From CAZPKH01 sp964407165 (GTDB lineage: Bacteria; Bacteroidota; Bacteroidia; Bacteroidales; Muribaculaceae), in assembly GCA_964407165.1 (NCBI GenBank), contig CAYOUJ010000013.1, positions 1-49,812 of the forward strand: DNA of 49,812 nucleotides. The letters run 5' to 3'. Each line of letters starts with the position of its first letter. The stretch's first letter is position 1. Shown here one piece after another: positions 16,295 to 25,922 of the stretch. Below the pieces are notes generated by a model that made no database searches, was not told where the DNA came from, and saw only the letters and a list, made by a program, of their open reading frames with translations. The translations under genes were made by a program, and so were the position numbers.

Positions 16295-17686
16295 GTGTCA
16301 CTAATCAAATCCATCTCAGGTATCCGCGGCACCATCGGCGGACGCCCCGGCGAGGGGCTTTCCCCGGTCGATATAGTCAAGTTTACAGCCGCTTACGCCA
16401 CGCTCATGAAAGAGCGCAAACAGTGCGACGCCCGCGGCGTGATAGTGGTGGGCCGCGATGCCCGCATCTCCGGGCCGATGGTCGACAGCCTTGTATGCGC
16501 CACCCTCACGGCCATGGGACTCGACGTGGTAAACATAGGACTCGCCTCGACCCCTACCACGGAGATAGCCGTGGTCGGAGAGAAGGCGCTCGGAGGCATC
16601 ATCCTTACCGCCAGCCACAACCCCATGCAGTGGAACGCATTGAAGCTGCTCAACAGCCGCGGCGAGTTTCTAAACGACGAGGAGGGCCGTCGCGTGCTCG
16701 ACATCGCTGCCCGCGAGGACCTCACCTTCGCAGAGGTAACCGACCTGGGCAGTGTATTTACCAACAATACCTACAACCGCCGCCATATAGAGCAGGTGCT
16801 CGGCCTCAAGCTGGTCGACCGCGAGGCCATCGCCAAGCGTGACTTCACCGTGGCCGTCGATGCGGTCAACTCTGTCGGCGGCGTGGTCATACCGCAACTG
16901 CTTCGCGCCCTCGGTGTAAAGAACATCATCGAGCTGAACTGCGAACCCACTGGCCGCTTCGCCCACACCCCGGAGCCTATCCCCGAGAACCTAACACAGA
17001 TTTCAGAGCTGATGCGCACCAGCGGCGCAGACGTCGGCTTCGTGGTCGACCCTGACGTCGACCGCCTCGCCATAGTGATGAACGGCGGCGAGATGTTCGT
17101 AGAGGAATACACCCTCGTGGCCGTTGCCGACTATGTGCTTAGCCACACCCCCGGCTCCTCCGTCAGCAACCTCAGCTCGTCGCGCGCCTTGCGCGACGTC
17201 ACCCACGCCCACGGCTGCGAGTACACCGCCGCGGCTGTCGGCGAGGTCAACGTAGTCACCGAGATGAAGCGCACGGGCGCCGTCATCGGCGGCGAGGGCA
17301 ACGGTGGAGTGATCTATCCTGCGGCCCATTACGGCCGCGACGCGCTGGTAGGCGTCGCCCTGTTCCTGAGCCTGCTTGCCCACAGCGGCAAGACGGTGAA
17401 GGAGCTGAAGGACTGCTACCCCCCATACGCAATAGCCAAAAACAAGATTCAGCTCACCGCAGGCACCGACGTCGATGCAATCCTCGAGGCGCTCAAGGAG
17501 CACTATGCAGGCGAGCAGATCACCGACATCGACGGCGTGAAGATCGACTTCGAGGACTCGTGGGTGCACCTGCGCAAGTCTAACACCGAGCCTATTATCC
17601 GCATCTACTCCGAGGCGTCGACCATCGAGCGCGCCAACGCCCTGGCTCACGAAGTGATGGCCATCGTCGACAAGATAACAAGCTGA
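16295..17686 (+). CDS. glmM: Phosphoglucosamine mutase GlmM
   Basis: Interconverts glucosamine-6-phosphate and glucosamine-1-phosphate for UDP-GlcNAc and cell wall synthesis. The 463-residue protein begins (GTG) MSLIKSISGIRGTIGG. The phosphoserine loop is GIILTASHNPMQWNALK near residue 102, the metal loop VVDPDVDRLAI near 248, the sugar loop GGEGNGGVIYP near 335 and the phosphate loop RKSNTEPIIRIYSEA near 430. All four alpha-phosphohexomutase sites are intact. GTG is the only start consistent with the family N-terminus, and the repeat element abuts it. Confidence 0.92.
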   Translation: MSLIKSISGIRGTIGGRPGEGLSPVDIVKFTAAYATLMKERKQCDARGVIVVGRDARISGPMVDSLVCATLTAMGLDVVNIGLASTPTTEIAVVGEKALGGIILTASHNPMQWNALKLLNSRGEFLNDEEGRRVLDIAAREDLTFAEVTDLGSVFTNNTYNRRHIEQVLGLKLVDREAIAKRDFTVAVDAVNSVGGVVIPQLLRALGVKNIIELNCEPTGRFAHTPEPIPENLTQISELMRTSGADVGFVVDPDVDRLAIVMNGGEMFVEEYTLVAVADYVLSHTPGSSVSNLSSSRALRDVTHAHGCEYTAAAVGEVNVVTEMKRTGAVIGGEGNGGVIYPAAHYGRDALVGVALFLSLLAHSGKTVKELKDCYPPYAIAKNKIQLTAGTDVDAILEALKEHYAGEQITDIDGVKIDFEDSWVHLRKSNTEPIIRIYSEASTIERANALAHEVMAIVDKITS

Positions 17687-17690
17687 CAAG

Positions 17691-17707
17691 TTGTGGCAGA
17701 GCCACAA
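17691..17707. repeat. 17-bp palindrome, copy 1
   Basis: TTGTGGCAGAGCCACAA, a 7-bp perfect stem with a 3-base loop, just after the glmM stop. The identical 17 bases recur at 35198-35214. It contains the GTG proposed as start of the next gene. Confidence 0.85.
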
Positions 17708-18712
17708 CCCGTTAATAAACGCCCATATATATTGCGTAAAACACTGCTAATCTTATTGTTGATACCGCTTTACGTCTTGGCCGACGACTGGGCGTGGGTG
17801 CGCGTGCCTGTGGGGACGTTCCGCGTGGCACCGTCGCAGGGCGCCGAGATGTGTGTGCAGTCCATGATGGGGACGCCCGTCAAGGTGCTCCGCCAGAGCG
17901 GCGAATGGTATCGCTGCAAGCTGCCTGCCGGCTGCGAGGCGTGGTGCAACGAAAGCGCCATAGTGCGTACCTCCACCGGCCCAATGATGGAGTGGAGATG
18001 TGACACCACCCGACTTATAGTCACCTCATTGAGCGAGGCCATAGCATACCGAGACAGCCTCTCTGCCGCGCCCCGCGACCGCGTGACCGACCTGCCCAAC
18101 GGCTGCATTGTGGTCAACGCCCGGCCTGACAGCGTATTCGCCGGGCGTCACAGCGTGCGCCTCCCCGACGGCCGAACCGCTTACGTCGACACCGCTGCTG
18201 TAATGTCGCTCGAGGCGTGGCGGCGCATGCCCCCTTCCATCCCCCGCGTCATGGAACTGGCATTCTCGATGATGGGCGTGCCATACCTCTGGGGCGGCGT
18301 GTCGACCAAAATGAACGACTGCTCCGGCTTCGCGCGCCTATGCTATCTCCACGGCGCACACATACTGCTGCCGCGCAACTCATACGCCCAGTCACGCGTG
18401 GGCACTCTCATCCGTCGCACCGAAGACCTTCGCGAAGGCGACCTCATGTTCTTCACCAACCCCAAGACGGGCCGCATCAACCACGTAGGCATCTATGTCG
18501 GCGACGGTTACTTCATACACTCGTCGGGCCGCGTGCACCTGAGCAGCCTCGACCCCACAAGCCCCGACTACTCCCCCAAGCGATTCTCCCATGGGCGGCG
18601 CCTGTTTGACGCCGACGGGATGCCCATGGGCCGTTTCTCCTATTTAAAAAATAACTCTTGGTATTTCGGCCAAAAAGCAGTAACTTTGCCCCTCGAAAAC
18701 GGAAATTTTTAG
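17693..18712 (+). CDS. Secreted NlpC/P60 cysteine peptidase with SH3-like N-terminal part
   Basis: Probable peptidoglycan hydrolase cleaving stem peptides in the periplasm. It has a signal peptide (KTLLILLLIPLYVLA), two SH3-like modules (about residues 35-110 and 115-175), and a C-terminal NlpC/P60 domain with Cys in MNDCSGFARLCY, His in RINHVGIYVGDG and a third polar residue in YFIHSSG. The start is open: GTG 17693 lies inside a palindromic repeat, while TTG 17732 would give MRKTLLILLLIPLYVLADD, a classical signal peptide. The last 20 or so residues overlap a promoter for the next gene. Confidence 0.87.
   Translation: MAEPQPVNKRPYILRKTLLILLLIPLYVLADDWAWVRVPVGTFRVAPSQGAEMCVQSMMGTPVKVLRQSGEWYRCKLPAGCEAWCNESAIVRTSTGPMMEWRCDTTRLIVTSLSEAIAYRDSLSAAPRDRVTDLPNGCIVVNARPDSVFAGRHSVRLPDGRTAYVDTAAVMSLEAWRRMPPSIPRVMELAFSMMGVPYLWGGVSTKMNDCSGFARLCYLHGAHILLPRNSYAQSRVGTLIRRTEDLREGDLMFFTNPKTGRINHVGIYVGDGYFIHSSGRVHLSSLDPTSPDYSPKRFSHGRRLFDADGMPMGRFSYLKNNSWYFGQKAVTLPLENGNF
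18657..18688 (+). promoter_or_regulatory. Promoter inside the 3' end of the NlpC/P60 gene
   Basis: CTTG (18657-18660), 20 bases, TAACTTTG (18681-18688). It lies within the last codons of the NlpC/P60 gene and would drive the hydrolase-MurF-like-ddl genes with a leader that includes the heptad element at 18709-18811. Confidence 0.65.
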
Positions 18713-18811
18713 TTTTTAGTTTTGGTTTTTAGTGAAATGCCAATCTGATAGAACATCACTCACTAAAACGCTGATTACTAAAAACTAAAAACTAAAAACT
18801 AAAAACTAAAG
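18709..18811 (+). repeat. Heptad inverted-repeat element before the alpha/beta hydrolase (TTTTTAG type)
   Basis: Left arm of TTTTTAG units, core AGTGAAATGCCAATCTGATA, right arm of about five ACTAAAA units ending at the GTG start at 18812. Arms are near-perfect complements. The first left-arm unit supplies the stop codon TAG of the NlpC/P60 gene. Confidence 0.87.
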
Positions 18812-19576
18812 GTGAAATCAATCGACATCAACGGCACCCGTCTTTGCTACTCGGTGAGCGGCAATCCGGCCAATCCCCCCCTGGTGCTCATGCACGGCTG
18901 GGGTTGCACCAGTGCCACCGTCGCCTCCATCGAGCGCACGGCCGCTGAGACGCATTGTGTCTACAACGTCGACTTCCCCGGCTTCGGCGCCTCCCCGGAT
19001 CCAGCAACCGTCTGGGGCGTTGAGGAATACACGCAGGCCATAGAGGCACTCGTAGACGCCGAAAAGATTGAAAACCCCGTGCTCATCGGCCACTCGTTCG
19101 GCGGCCGCGTGGGCATACTCTACGCCTCGCGCCGCCCTGTGAGCAAGCTGATACTCGTCGATGCCGCAGGCCTCAAACCACGTCGCGGCCTGAAGTATTA
19201 TTATAAGGTGTACAGCTACAAGCTATGGAAACGCCTTATCCGCCTCACCTGCAGCCGCGACAAGGTTGATAAGATTATCCGCGAGCGCCAGTCGAAGGCC
19301 GGCAGCGCAGACTACCGCGCCCTCAACCCACACATGCGCCGTATTTTCGTCAAGGTGGTCAACGAATACCTCCGCGACCGCCTGCCCCTGATCAAGGCCC
19401 CCACGCTGCTGGTCTGGGGGGAGGCCGACACCGCCACCCCCATGCGCGACGCCAAGATAATGGAGCGCGAGATACCCGACGCCGGACTTGTCTCGTTCCC
19501 CGGCGCCGGCCATTACTCGTTCCTCGACCGCCCGACACAGTTCGCCGCCGTGCTTCGCTCATTCCTAAAATCCTGA
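18812..19576 (+). CDS. Alpha/beta hydrolase
   Basis: A 254-residue cytoplasmic alpha/beta-hydrolase beginning (GTG) MKSIDINGTRLCYSVSG. The oxyanion region is LMHGWGCTSAT, the nucleophile elbow LIGHSFGGRVG (Ser near 95), the acid in LVWGEADTATP and the His in GAGHYSFLDRP, so the triad is complete. There is a basic cap segment (RRGLKYYYKVYSYKLWKRLIR). The substrate is unknown. It sits four bases before a membrane-anchored MurF-like ligase that is followed by a D-Ala-D-Ala ligase, so a role with amide- or ester-linked cell-wall or cell-surface precursors is plausible but only inferred. Confidence 0.82.
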   Translation: MKSIDINGTRLCYSVSGNPANPPLVLMHGWGCTSATVASIERTAAETHCVYNVDFPGFGASPDPATVWGVEEYTQAIEALVDAEKIENPVLIGHSFGGRVGILYASRRPVSKLILVDAAGLKPRRGLKYYYKVYSYKLWKRLIRLTCSRDKVDKIIRERQSKAGSADYRALNPHMRRIFVKVVNEYLRDRLPLIKAPTLLVWGEADTATPMRDAKIMEREIPDAGLVSFPGAGHYSFLDRPTQFAAVLRSFLKS

Positions 19577-19580
19577 CTCT

Positions 19581-21191
19581 ATGCCGATAGTCAATAAAAT
19601 AACAGTCTGCCTGATGCTGCTCGCCGGCATCTGGATGGCCGCGCTCGAGCTCAAGCGCGTGCTGCAGATGTTCCAGCAAAACTCATACCGTCCCGACCGC
19701 TACCGCCGCTGGAGCCGCCAGGCCGGCGACTCGACGAGCCTGCCCCACATGTTGGTGCTCGTGCTCTGGTTTGCAGGGATGTACCTGCGCCAGGACTGGT
19801 GGTGGATGGCCTATCCGGGCGTCGTGCTCTTCTGCTTTTATGCCTGGAATATGGCCACCACGCACTACAAGAAGCCGCTTGTTATGACGCGCCGCGCCTG
19901 GCGCATCTACGGAGTGATGACCCTGCTGGAGCTTATCGTCTTCGCCATCAACATCTTCGCCATCGTCTCCCTGTCGGGCTGGACCCTCGGCGACCTGGCC
20001 ATGGGCGCCTTCATGTCAGTGTGCGAGGTAATTATACTCTCTACTCCTATCCTGCTGTTGGCCAATTGGTTGCTAAAACCCGTCGAGAAGCGCATCAACC
20101 GCAAGTATTACAACGACGCAGCACGCATCCTGGCCTCCATGCCCGACCTCAAAATTATCGGCATAACTGGCAGTTACGGCAAGACAAGCACCAAACATTA
20201 CCTCCAGCGAATACTCTCGGAACACTACGACACGCTCATGACCCCGGGCAGCTTCAACACCACCATGGGCGTCATCCGCACCGTCCGCGAGCACCTGAAG
20301 CCATACAACGAGGTGTTTATCATCGAGATGGGCGCCAAGCAGACCGGCGACATAAAGGAGATATGCGACCTCGTCCACCCCTCGATGGGCATTATCACCG
20401 CCGTGGGGTGCCAGCACCTCGAGTCGTTCAAAACCATTGAAAATGTGCAGGCTACCAAGTTTGAGCTTGCCGATGCACTCCCCGCCGACGGTCTGGTGGT
20501 GGTCAACAACGACTTTGAGTATGTGGCCAACCGGCCGGTGGACAACGTGGAGTGCATCCGCTACGGCGTCGATGCCTCGACCAACCCTGCCGTGAGCGTC
20601 AAGGACATCGAGTACGACCCGACGGGCACAACGTTCACCGTCACCGGCTGCGGCCCCGACCTGCGGCTGCATACGCGCCTGGTGGGAGAGTGCAACGTGT
20701 CAAACCTCATAGCCGCCGTCATCATCGCCCGGCGCTTAGGCGTGCCCGACGAGAAGATACAGTATGCCGTCAGCCACATCGAGCAGGTGGAGCACCGGCT
20801 CAACGTCAAGCGCACCCCGGGCGGACTGACCATCATCGACGACGCCTTCAACTCCAACCCCACCGGCTCGCGCATGGCCTGCGACGTGCTGCGCACGTTC
20901 AAGGGGGGCAAGCGCATCATCATCACTCCGGGCATGATAGAGCTTGGCGACGAGCAAGAGGATCTCAACCAGGAGCTTGGGCGCCACATTGCCGAGAGCG
21001 CCGACGTGGCCATAATCGTCGGCCAATACAACCGCGAAGCGCTGCTCTCGGGCATTGAGGAGACGCGGCCCAACGATGACAACGTGCACGCCGTCGGCAC
21101 CTTCGCCGAGGCTCAGCAACTGCTGCAGTCGATAGCTCGCGCGGGCGACACGGTGCTCTACGAGAACGACCTGCCCGACACGTTCAAGTGA
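19581..21191 (+). CDS. Membrane-anchored MurF-like Mur ligase
   Basis: A 536-residue fusion of a membrane domain and a Mur ligase. About five hydrophobic segments lie between residues 8 and 165 (for example LVLVLWFAGMYL and GVVLFCFYAW). From about 190 the ligase follows: ATP loop GITGSYGKTSTK (194-205), GSFNTTMGVIRTV and EMGAKQTGDIKEICDLV as in MurF, then SNLIAAVIIARRLG and the C-terminal GLTIIDDAFNSNPTGSRMA. MurF normally lacks membrane segments and is about 430-450 residues. With the Ddl downstream, the ligase could add D-Ala-D-Ala or a similar dipeptide to a membrane-bound acceptor; whether it is the cell's main MurF is not known. Confidence 0.8.
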   Translation: MPIVNKITVCLMLLAGIWMAALELKRVLQMFQQNSYRPDRYRRWSRQAGDSTSLPHMLVLVLWFAGMYLRQDWWWMAYPGVVLFCFYAWNMATTHYKKPLVMTRRAWRIYGVMTLLELIVFAINIFAIVSLSGWTLGDLAMGAFMSVCEVIILSTPILLLANWLLKPVEKRINRKYYNDAARILASMPDLKIIGITGSYGKTSTKHYLQRILSEHYDTLMTPGSFNTTMGVIRTVREHLKPYNEVFIIEMGAKQTGDIKEICDLVHPSMGIITAVGCQHLESFKTIENVQATKFELADALPADGLVVVNNDFEYVANRPVDNVECIRYGVDASTNPAVSVKDIEYDPTGTTFTVTGCGPDLRLHTRLVGECNVSNLIAAVIIARRLGVPDEKIQYAVSHIEQVEHRLNVKRTPGGLTIIDDAFNSNPTGSRMACDVLRTFKGGKRIIITPGMIELGDEQEDLNQELGRHIAESADVAIIVGQYNREALLSGIEETRPNDDNVHAVGTFAEAQQLLQSIARAGDTVLYENDLPDTFK

Positions 21192-21196
21192 GCAAG

Positions 21197-21270
21197 CACA
21201 GATTTCTCAGATTAAAAGCACAGATTTCACAGATTAAACAGATTACACATATATTTCTTTGTTTCTTAGC
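21197..21270 (+). repeat. CACAGATTTCACAGATT repeat region before ddl
   Basis: Short direct repeats of CACAGATTT/CAGATTA type (21199-21249) followed by TTTCTTTGTTTCTTAGCG. The second half resembles sequence at 31525 and 35228. It lies between the MurF-like gene and ddl; no consensus promoter is clear here. Confidence 0.6.
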
Positions 21271-21282
21271 GAAATTTAGAAG

Positions 21283-22458
21283 ATGAAAACAAACATCGGC
21301 GTATTCTTCGGTGGCCGCTCCACCGAGCACGAAATATCCGTCATCTCGGCCTCGCAGGCCATGAACGCCATCGACCGCACGGCCTACGACGTCACCCCCG
21401 TCTATATCTCCAAGCAGGGCCGCTGGTACACCGGCGAAGCCCTGATGGACGTCAAGAACTACCGCGACATCAAGGCCCTGCTCGCCCGCTGCGACGAGGT
21501 GTACATGGCCACCGCATACGGCGACTATAACCTCTACCGCCGCAACAAGAAGATGTTCGGCAGCCCCGTGGCCGCCAAGCTCGACGTGGTTATACCCGTG
21601 CTCCACGGCATGAACGGCGAGGACGGCACCTTCCAGGGCATCCTCGAGAGCGTGGGCATACCCTTCGCCGGCTGCGACGTGCTCTCCAGCGCCAACGGCA
21701 TGGACAAGATCACCATGAAGATGATCATGCAGGCGTCGGACATTCCCGTGGTGCCATATACTTGGTTCACAGACAAGCAGTGGTTCAAGGAGCGCGACGC
21801 CATCATCGACCGCATCGAGAAGACCCTCGGCTACCCCGTCATAGTCAAGCCTGCCAACCTCGGTTCATCCGTGGGCATCGGCCGCGCAGCCGACCGCGAG
21901 AGCCTCATCGAGCACGTCAACGAGGCGGAGAAATACTCCCCCCGCATCATCGTGGAGCACATGGTCGAGAACCTCAAGGAGATCAACTGCTCGGTGCTGG
22001 GCGACTGCGACGAATATGAGGCGAGCGTCTGCGAGGAGCCCATCAAGAGCGGCGAGATACTCTCGTATGAAGACAAGTACATGGGCGGCACCAAGGGTGC
22101 AAAGGGCATGCAGGCCTCCGAGCGTCGCATACCTGCCGACTTGCCTGTGGAGATGAGCGAGCGCATACGCCACCTCGCTTCCGAGACCTTCCGCGTGCTC
22201 TCGTGCCACGGCGTAAGCCGCGTGGACGTCATAGTCGACGCCGACACCAACGAGATATACGTCAACGAGATAAACACCATCCCCGGCTCCCTGTCGTTCT
22301 ACCTCTGGGAGGCCTCGGGCATACCCTTCGACAAGCTTATGGACCGTCTGATGCGCCTGGCTCTCAAGCGCCAGCGCGACCGTGCGCGCAAGACAGTCAG
22401 CTACGACCAGAACATCTTCTCGATGGGCGGCGGCGTCAAGGGCGGCATCAAGAAATAG
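21283..22458 (+). CDS. ddl: D-alanine--D-alanine ligase
   Basis: ATP-grasp ligase making the D-Ala-D-Ala dipeptide of peptidoglycan. The 391-residue protein begins MKTNIGVFFGGRSTEHEISVIS (the family N-terminal signature). It shows VIPVLHGMNGEDGTFQG, FAGCDVLSSANGMDK, PVIVKPANLGSSVGIG (ATP-binding), SRVDVIVD and the metal-binding end VNEINTIPGSLSFYLWE. The omega loop has EDKYMGG with a Tyr at the position linked to D-Ala rather than D-lactate specificity in Ddl enzymes (family knowledge). It is somewhat long. Neighbours are the MurF-like ligase and glnS. Confidence 0.9.
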   Translation: MKTNIGVFFGGRSTEHEISVISASQAMNAIDRTAYDVTPVYISKQGRWYTGEALMDVKNYRDIKALLARCDEVYMATAYGDYNLYRRNKKMFGSPVAAKLDVVIPVLHGMNGEDGTFQGILESVGIPFAGCDVLSSANGMDKITMKMIMQASDIPVVPYTWFTDKQWFKERDAIIDRIEKTLGYPVIVKPANLGSSVGIGRAADRESLIEHVNEAEKYSPRIIVEHMVENLKEINCSVLGDCDEYEASVCEEPIKSGEILSYEDKYMGGTKGAKGMQASERRIPADLPVEMSERIRHLASETFRVLSCHGVSRVDVIVDADTNEIYVNEINTIPGSLSFYLWEASGIPFDKLMDRLMRLALKRQRDRARKTVSYDQNIFSMGGGVKGGIKK

Positions 22459-22528
22459 CGAACAGCGAATAGCGAACAGCGAACAGCGAGCAACAAGTTA
22501 TAAGTTATAAGTTATTAGTTATAAGTTA
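22459..22528 (+). repeat. Two-block heptad repeat before glnS (GCGAACA and AGTTATA units)
   Basis: Five GCGAACA-like units (22458-22490) immediately after the ddl stop, then five AGTTATA-like units (22497-22528) ending just before the glnS ATG. Unlike most elements here the two blocks are not complementary. Confidence 0.75.
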
Positions 22529-22533
22529 GATAC

Positions 22534-24222
<1,689 letters not shown>

Positions 24223-24317
24223 GTTTTTAGTTTTTAGTTTTTAGTAAAATGCCTTGCTAATAGGCTTTTTACTTCAATCTAAAAAGCTAATCACTAAAAA
24301 CTAAAAACTAAAAACTA
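24223..24317 (+). repeat. Heptad inverted-repeat element before the TPR-like gene (TTTTTAG type)
   Basis: Three TTTTTAG units, core AGTAAAATGCCTTGCTAATA with an inner GCCT/AGGC hairpin, then CTAATC and three ACTAAAA units ending nine bases before the ATG. Same family as 16201 and 18709. Confidence 0.86.
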
Positions 24318-24325
24318 ACCATCTT

Positions 24326-25819
24326 ATGGCCACAGACCACCGCAAACAGCTGCTTGACCGCCTCCGCGCCTACTTCTACGACGGTGCCGACGCCCCGGAC
24401 TTCGACGAGTATGAGCTCGTCGAGGCCTTCGACTACGCCGGCGACAAGGCCGACAACGACCTCCAGGACCACATCATCGAGTACGCACTGCGCCGCTACC
24501 CCGACTTCCCGCCGCTAATCATCCGCAAGGCCCTCAACATGCTCGACGACGGCCAACGCTCCGATGCCATCGCCGTGGCCGCGCAGGTAAAAGCCGACTT
24601 CCCCCTGCGCGAGGTGTTTGACCTGCTCCTGGCCATCGACGACGGCCTTGACAGCGCCGAGGCCATACGGCGCCTGGAGAAGATAGTCAAGTCGCATGAG
24701 AAATTCAACGACGAGGAGATGCTGCGTGTGATGAACACCGCCATAGACCTCGACGGCGGATACGAGTGGCTCGCAGACCACGTCAAGGCCCTCTGCGAGC
24801 ACACCGACTACGCCTCGCTCGTCTACTTCGAGATGACCCAGTTTGCCCGTGACCGCGGGCTATTTGACGCGGCCATCGCCTACGCCGAGGAGATGTCGCA
24901 GCTCGAGCCGTTTGAGGTGGAGTATCACGAGATACTCACCGAGCTTTACATCGCCAAGAACGACGCCGAGGGAGCCGCGACAGCCCTCGAGTATGCCCTG
25001 GCGCTCAACCCCGAGAGCGCGCGCACCCGCATGCTCATGGCTCACGTGTCATACATGCGCGGCGGCAATCCCGTGGAGGCCTACAAAGCCATCGACGACG
25101 TAATCATGACCTACGAGCTGCAGGAGCTGCCCATCACCGCCGCCGTGGTCGACATGACCGAGAGCGGCCACACCGACGAGGCCCGCGAGCTGCTCCTGCG
25201 CTATATCGAGCGCTTCCCCATGAGCGTGACCGCCATCGACTACCTGCTCGTGAACTGCCCCAAAGACCCGCGAGTGCGCGAGATACTCGATCACTATTAC
25301 GCCAACAACCCCGAGGAGAACTCCGAATACTTCTGGAACGCCTGGGCGCAGCACCACTTCGGGCTGCACAACTATGCCGGCGTCATCACCGTCTTCAGCG
25401 TCTACCGCGCCCACGCGCCGCTGACACAGCCGCTGATACTCCTGCAGTCGCTCTACTTCGAGAACGACCCCGGCGAGATCATCCGCCTGCTCACCTCTGC
25501 CGACGAGCTGATGGGATGCCTGCAATACAACGGGGCGGCACACGACGCCCGCGAGGCCGCCACCAACCGCCCCCTGTGCATGCTCCTGCTAGTCATGTCG
25601 CTTATCCGCACCAACAACGAGCAGTTGGCCATGGCGCTGATAGAGAGCGAGATCGACGGTCTCACAAACTACATGGCCTCGACCGACCTTATGGGCAACA
25701 TGATGATATGCGGCTACGGCGACACCCTGCGCAAGATACGCACCGGCCTGCGGCGAGGCACCTACCCCGACAAGTACGACCCTCTGCTCATGCCCCAGAA
25801 CCTCCTCAAAAAAAAGTGA
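24326..25819 (+). CDS. TPR-like helical repeat protein of unknown function
   Basis: A 497-residue, acidic, cytoplasmic protein without signal peptide or membrane segments. It is built of helix pairs typical of tetratricopeptide repeats, most clearly around residues 165-260 (AIAYAEEMSQLEPFEVEYHE, ELYIAKNDAEGAATALEYAL, and LNPESARTRMLMAHVSYM). Such proteins are usually scaffolds. The C-terminus ends in a poly-Lys KKK. Its stop codon TGA is the first TGA of the following GTGATTAG repeat block. It is between glnS and purB, separated from each by heptad elements. No specific function can be assigned. Confidence 0.8.
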   Translation: MATDHRKQLLDRLRAYFYDGADAPDFDEYELVEAFDYAGDKADNDLQDHIIEYALRRYPDFPPLIIRKALNMLDDGQRSDAIAVAAQVKADFPLREVFDLLLAIDDGLDSAEAIRRLEKIVKSHEKFNDEEMLRVMNTAIDLDGGYEWLADHVKALCEHTDYASLVYFEMTQFARDRGLFDAAIAYAEEMSQLEPFEVEYHEILTELYIAKNDAEGAATALEYALALNPESARTRMLMAHVSYMRGGNPVEAYKAIDDVIMTYELQELPITAAVVDMTESGHTDEARELLLRYIERFPMSVTAIDYLLVNCPKDPRVREILDHYYANNPEENSEYFWNAWAQHHFGLHNYAGVITVFSVYRAHAPLTQPLILLQSLYFENDPGEIIRLLTSADELMGCLQYNGAAHDAREAATNRPLCMLLLVMSLIRTNNEQLAMALIESEIDGLTNYMASTDLMGNMMICGYGDTLRKIRTGLRRGTYPDKYDPLLMPQNLLKKK

Positions 25820-25922
25820 TTAGTGTTTAGTGATTAGTGATTAGCTGCCGTTAGTCATTAATCACAAAGCCTAATCACCCGCAAAAAACTAATCACTAAT
25901 CACTCACCACTAATCACTAAAA
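25816..25922 (+). repeat. Heptad inverted-repeat element before purB (GATTAGT type)
   Basis: Left arm GTGATTAGTGTTTAGTGATT and more, a core with CTGCCGTTAGTCATTAATC, right arm of ACTAATC units ending AAA directly against the purB ATG. Left and right arms are complementary. The left arm contains the stop codon of the TPR-like gene. Confidence 0.85.

Noticed and set aside
18812..22458. Van-type vancomycin resistance operon
   Set aside because: There is a Ddl but no VanH dehydrogenase, VanX dipeptidase or VanRS pair, and the ligase omega loop keeps the Tyr of D-Ala-D-Ala enzymes.
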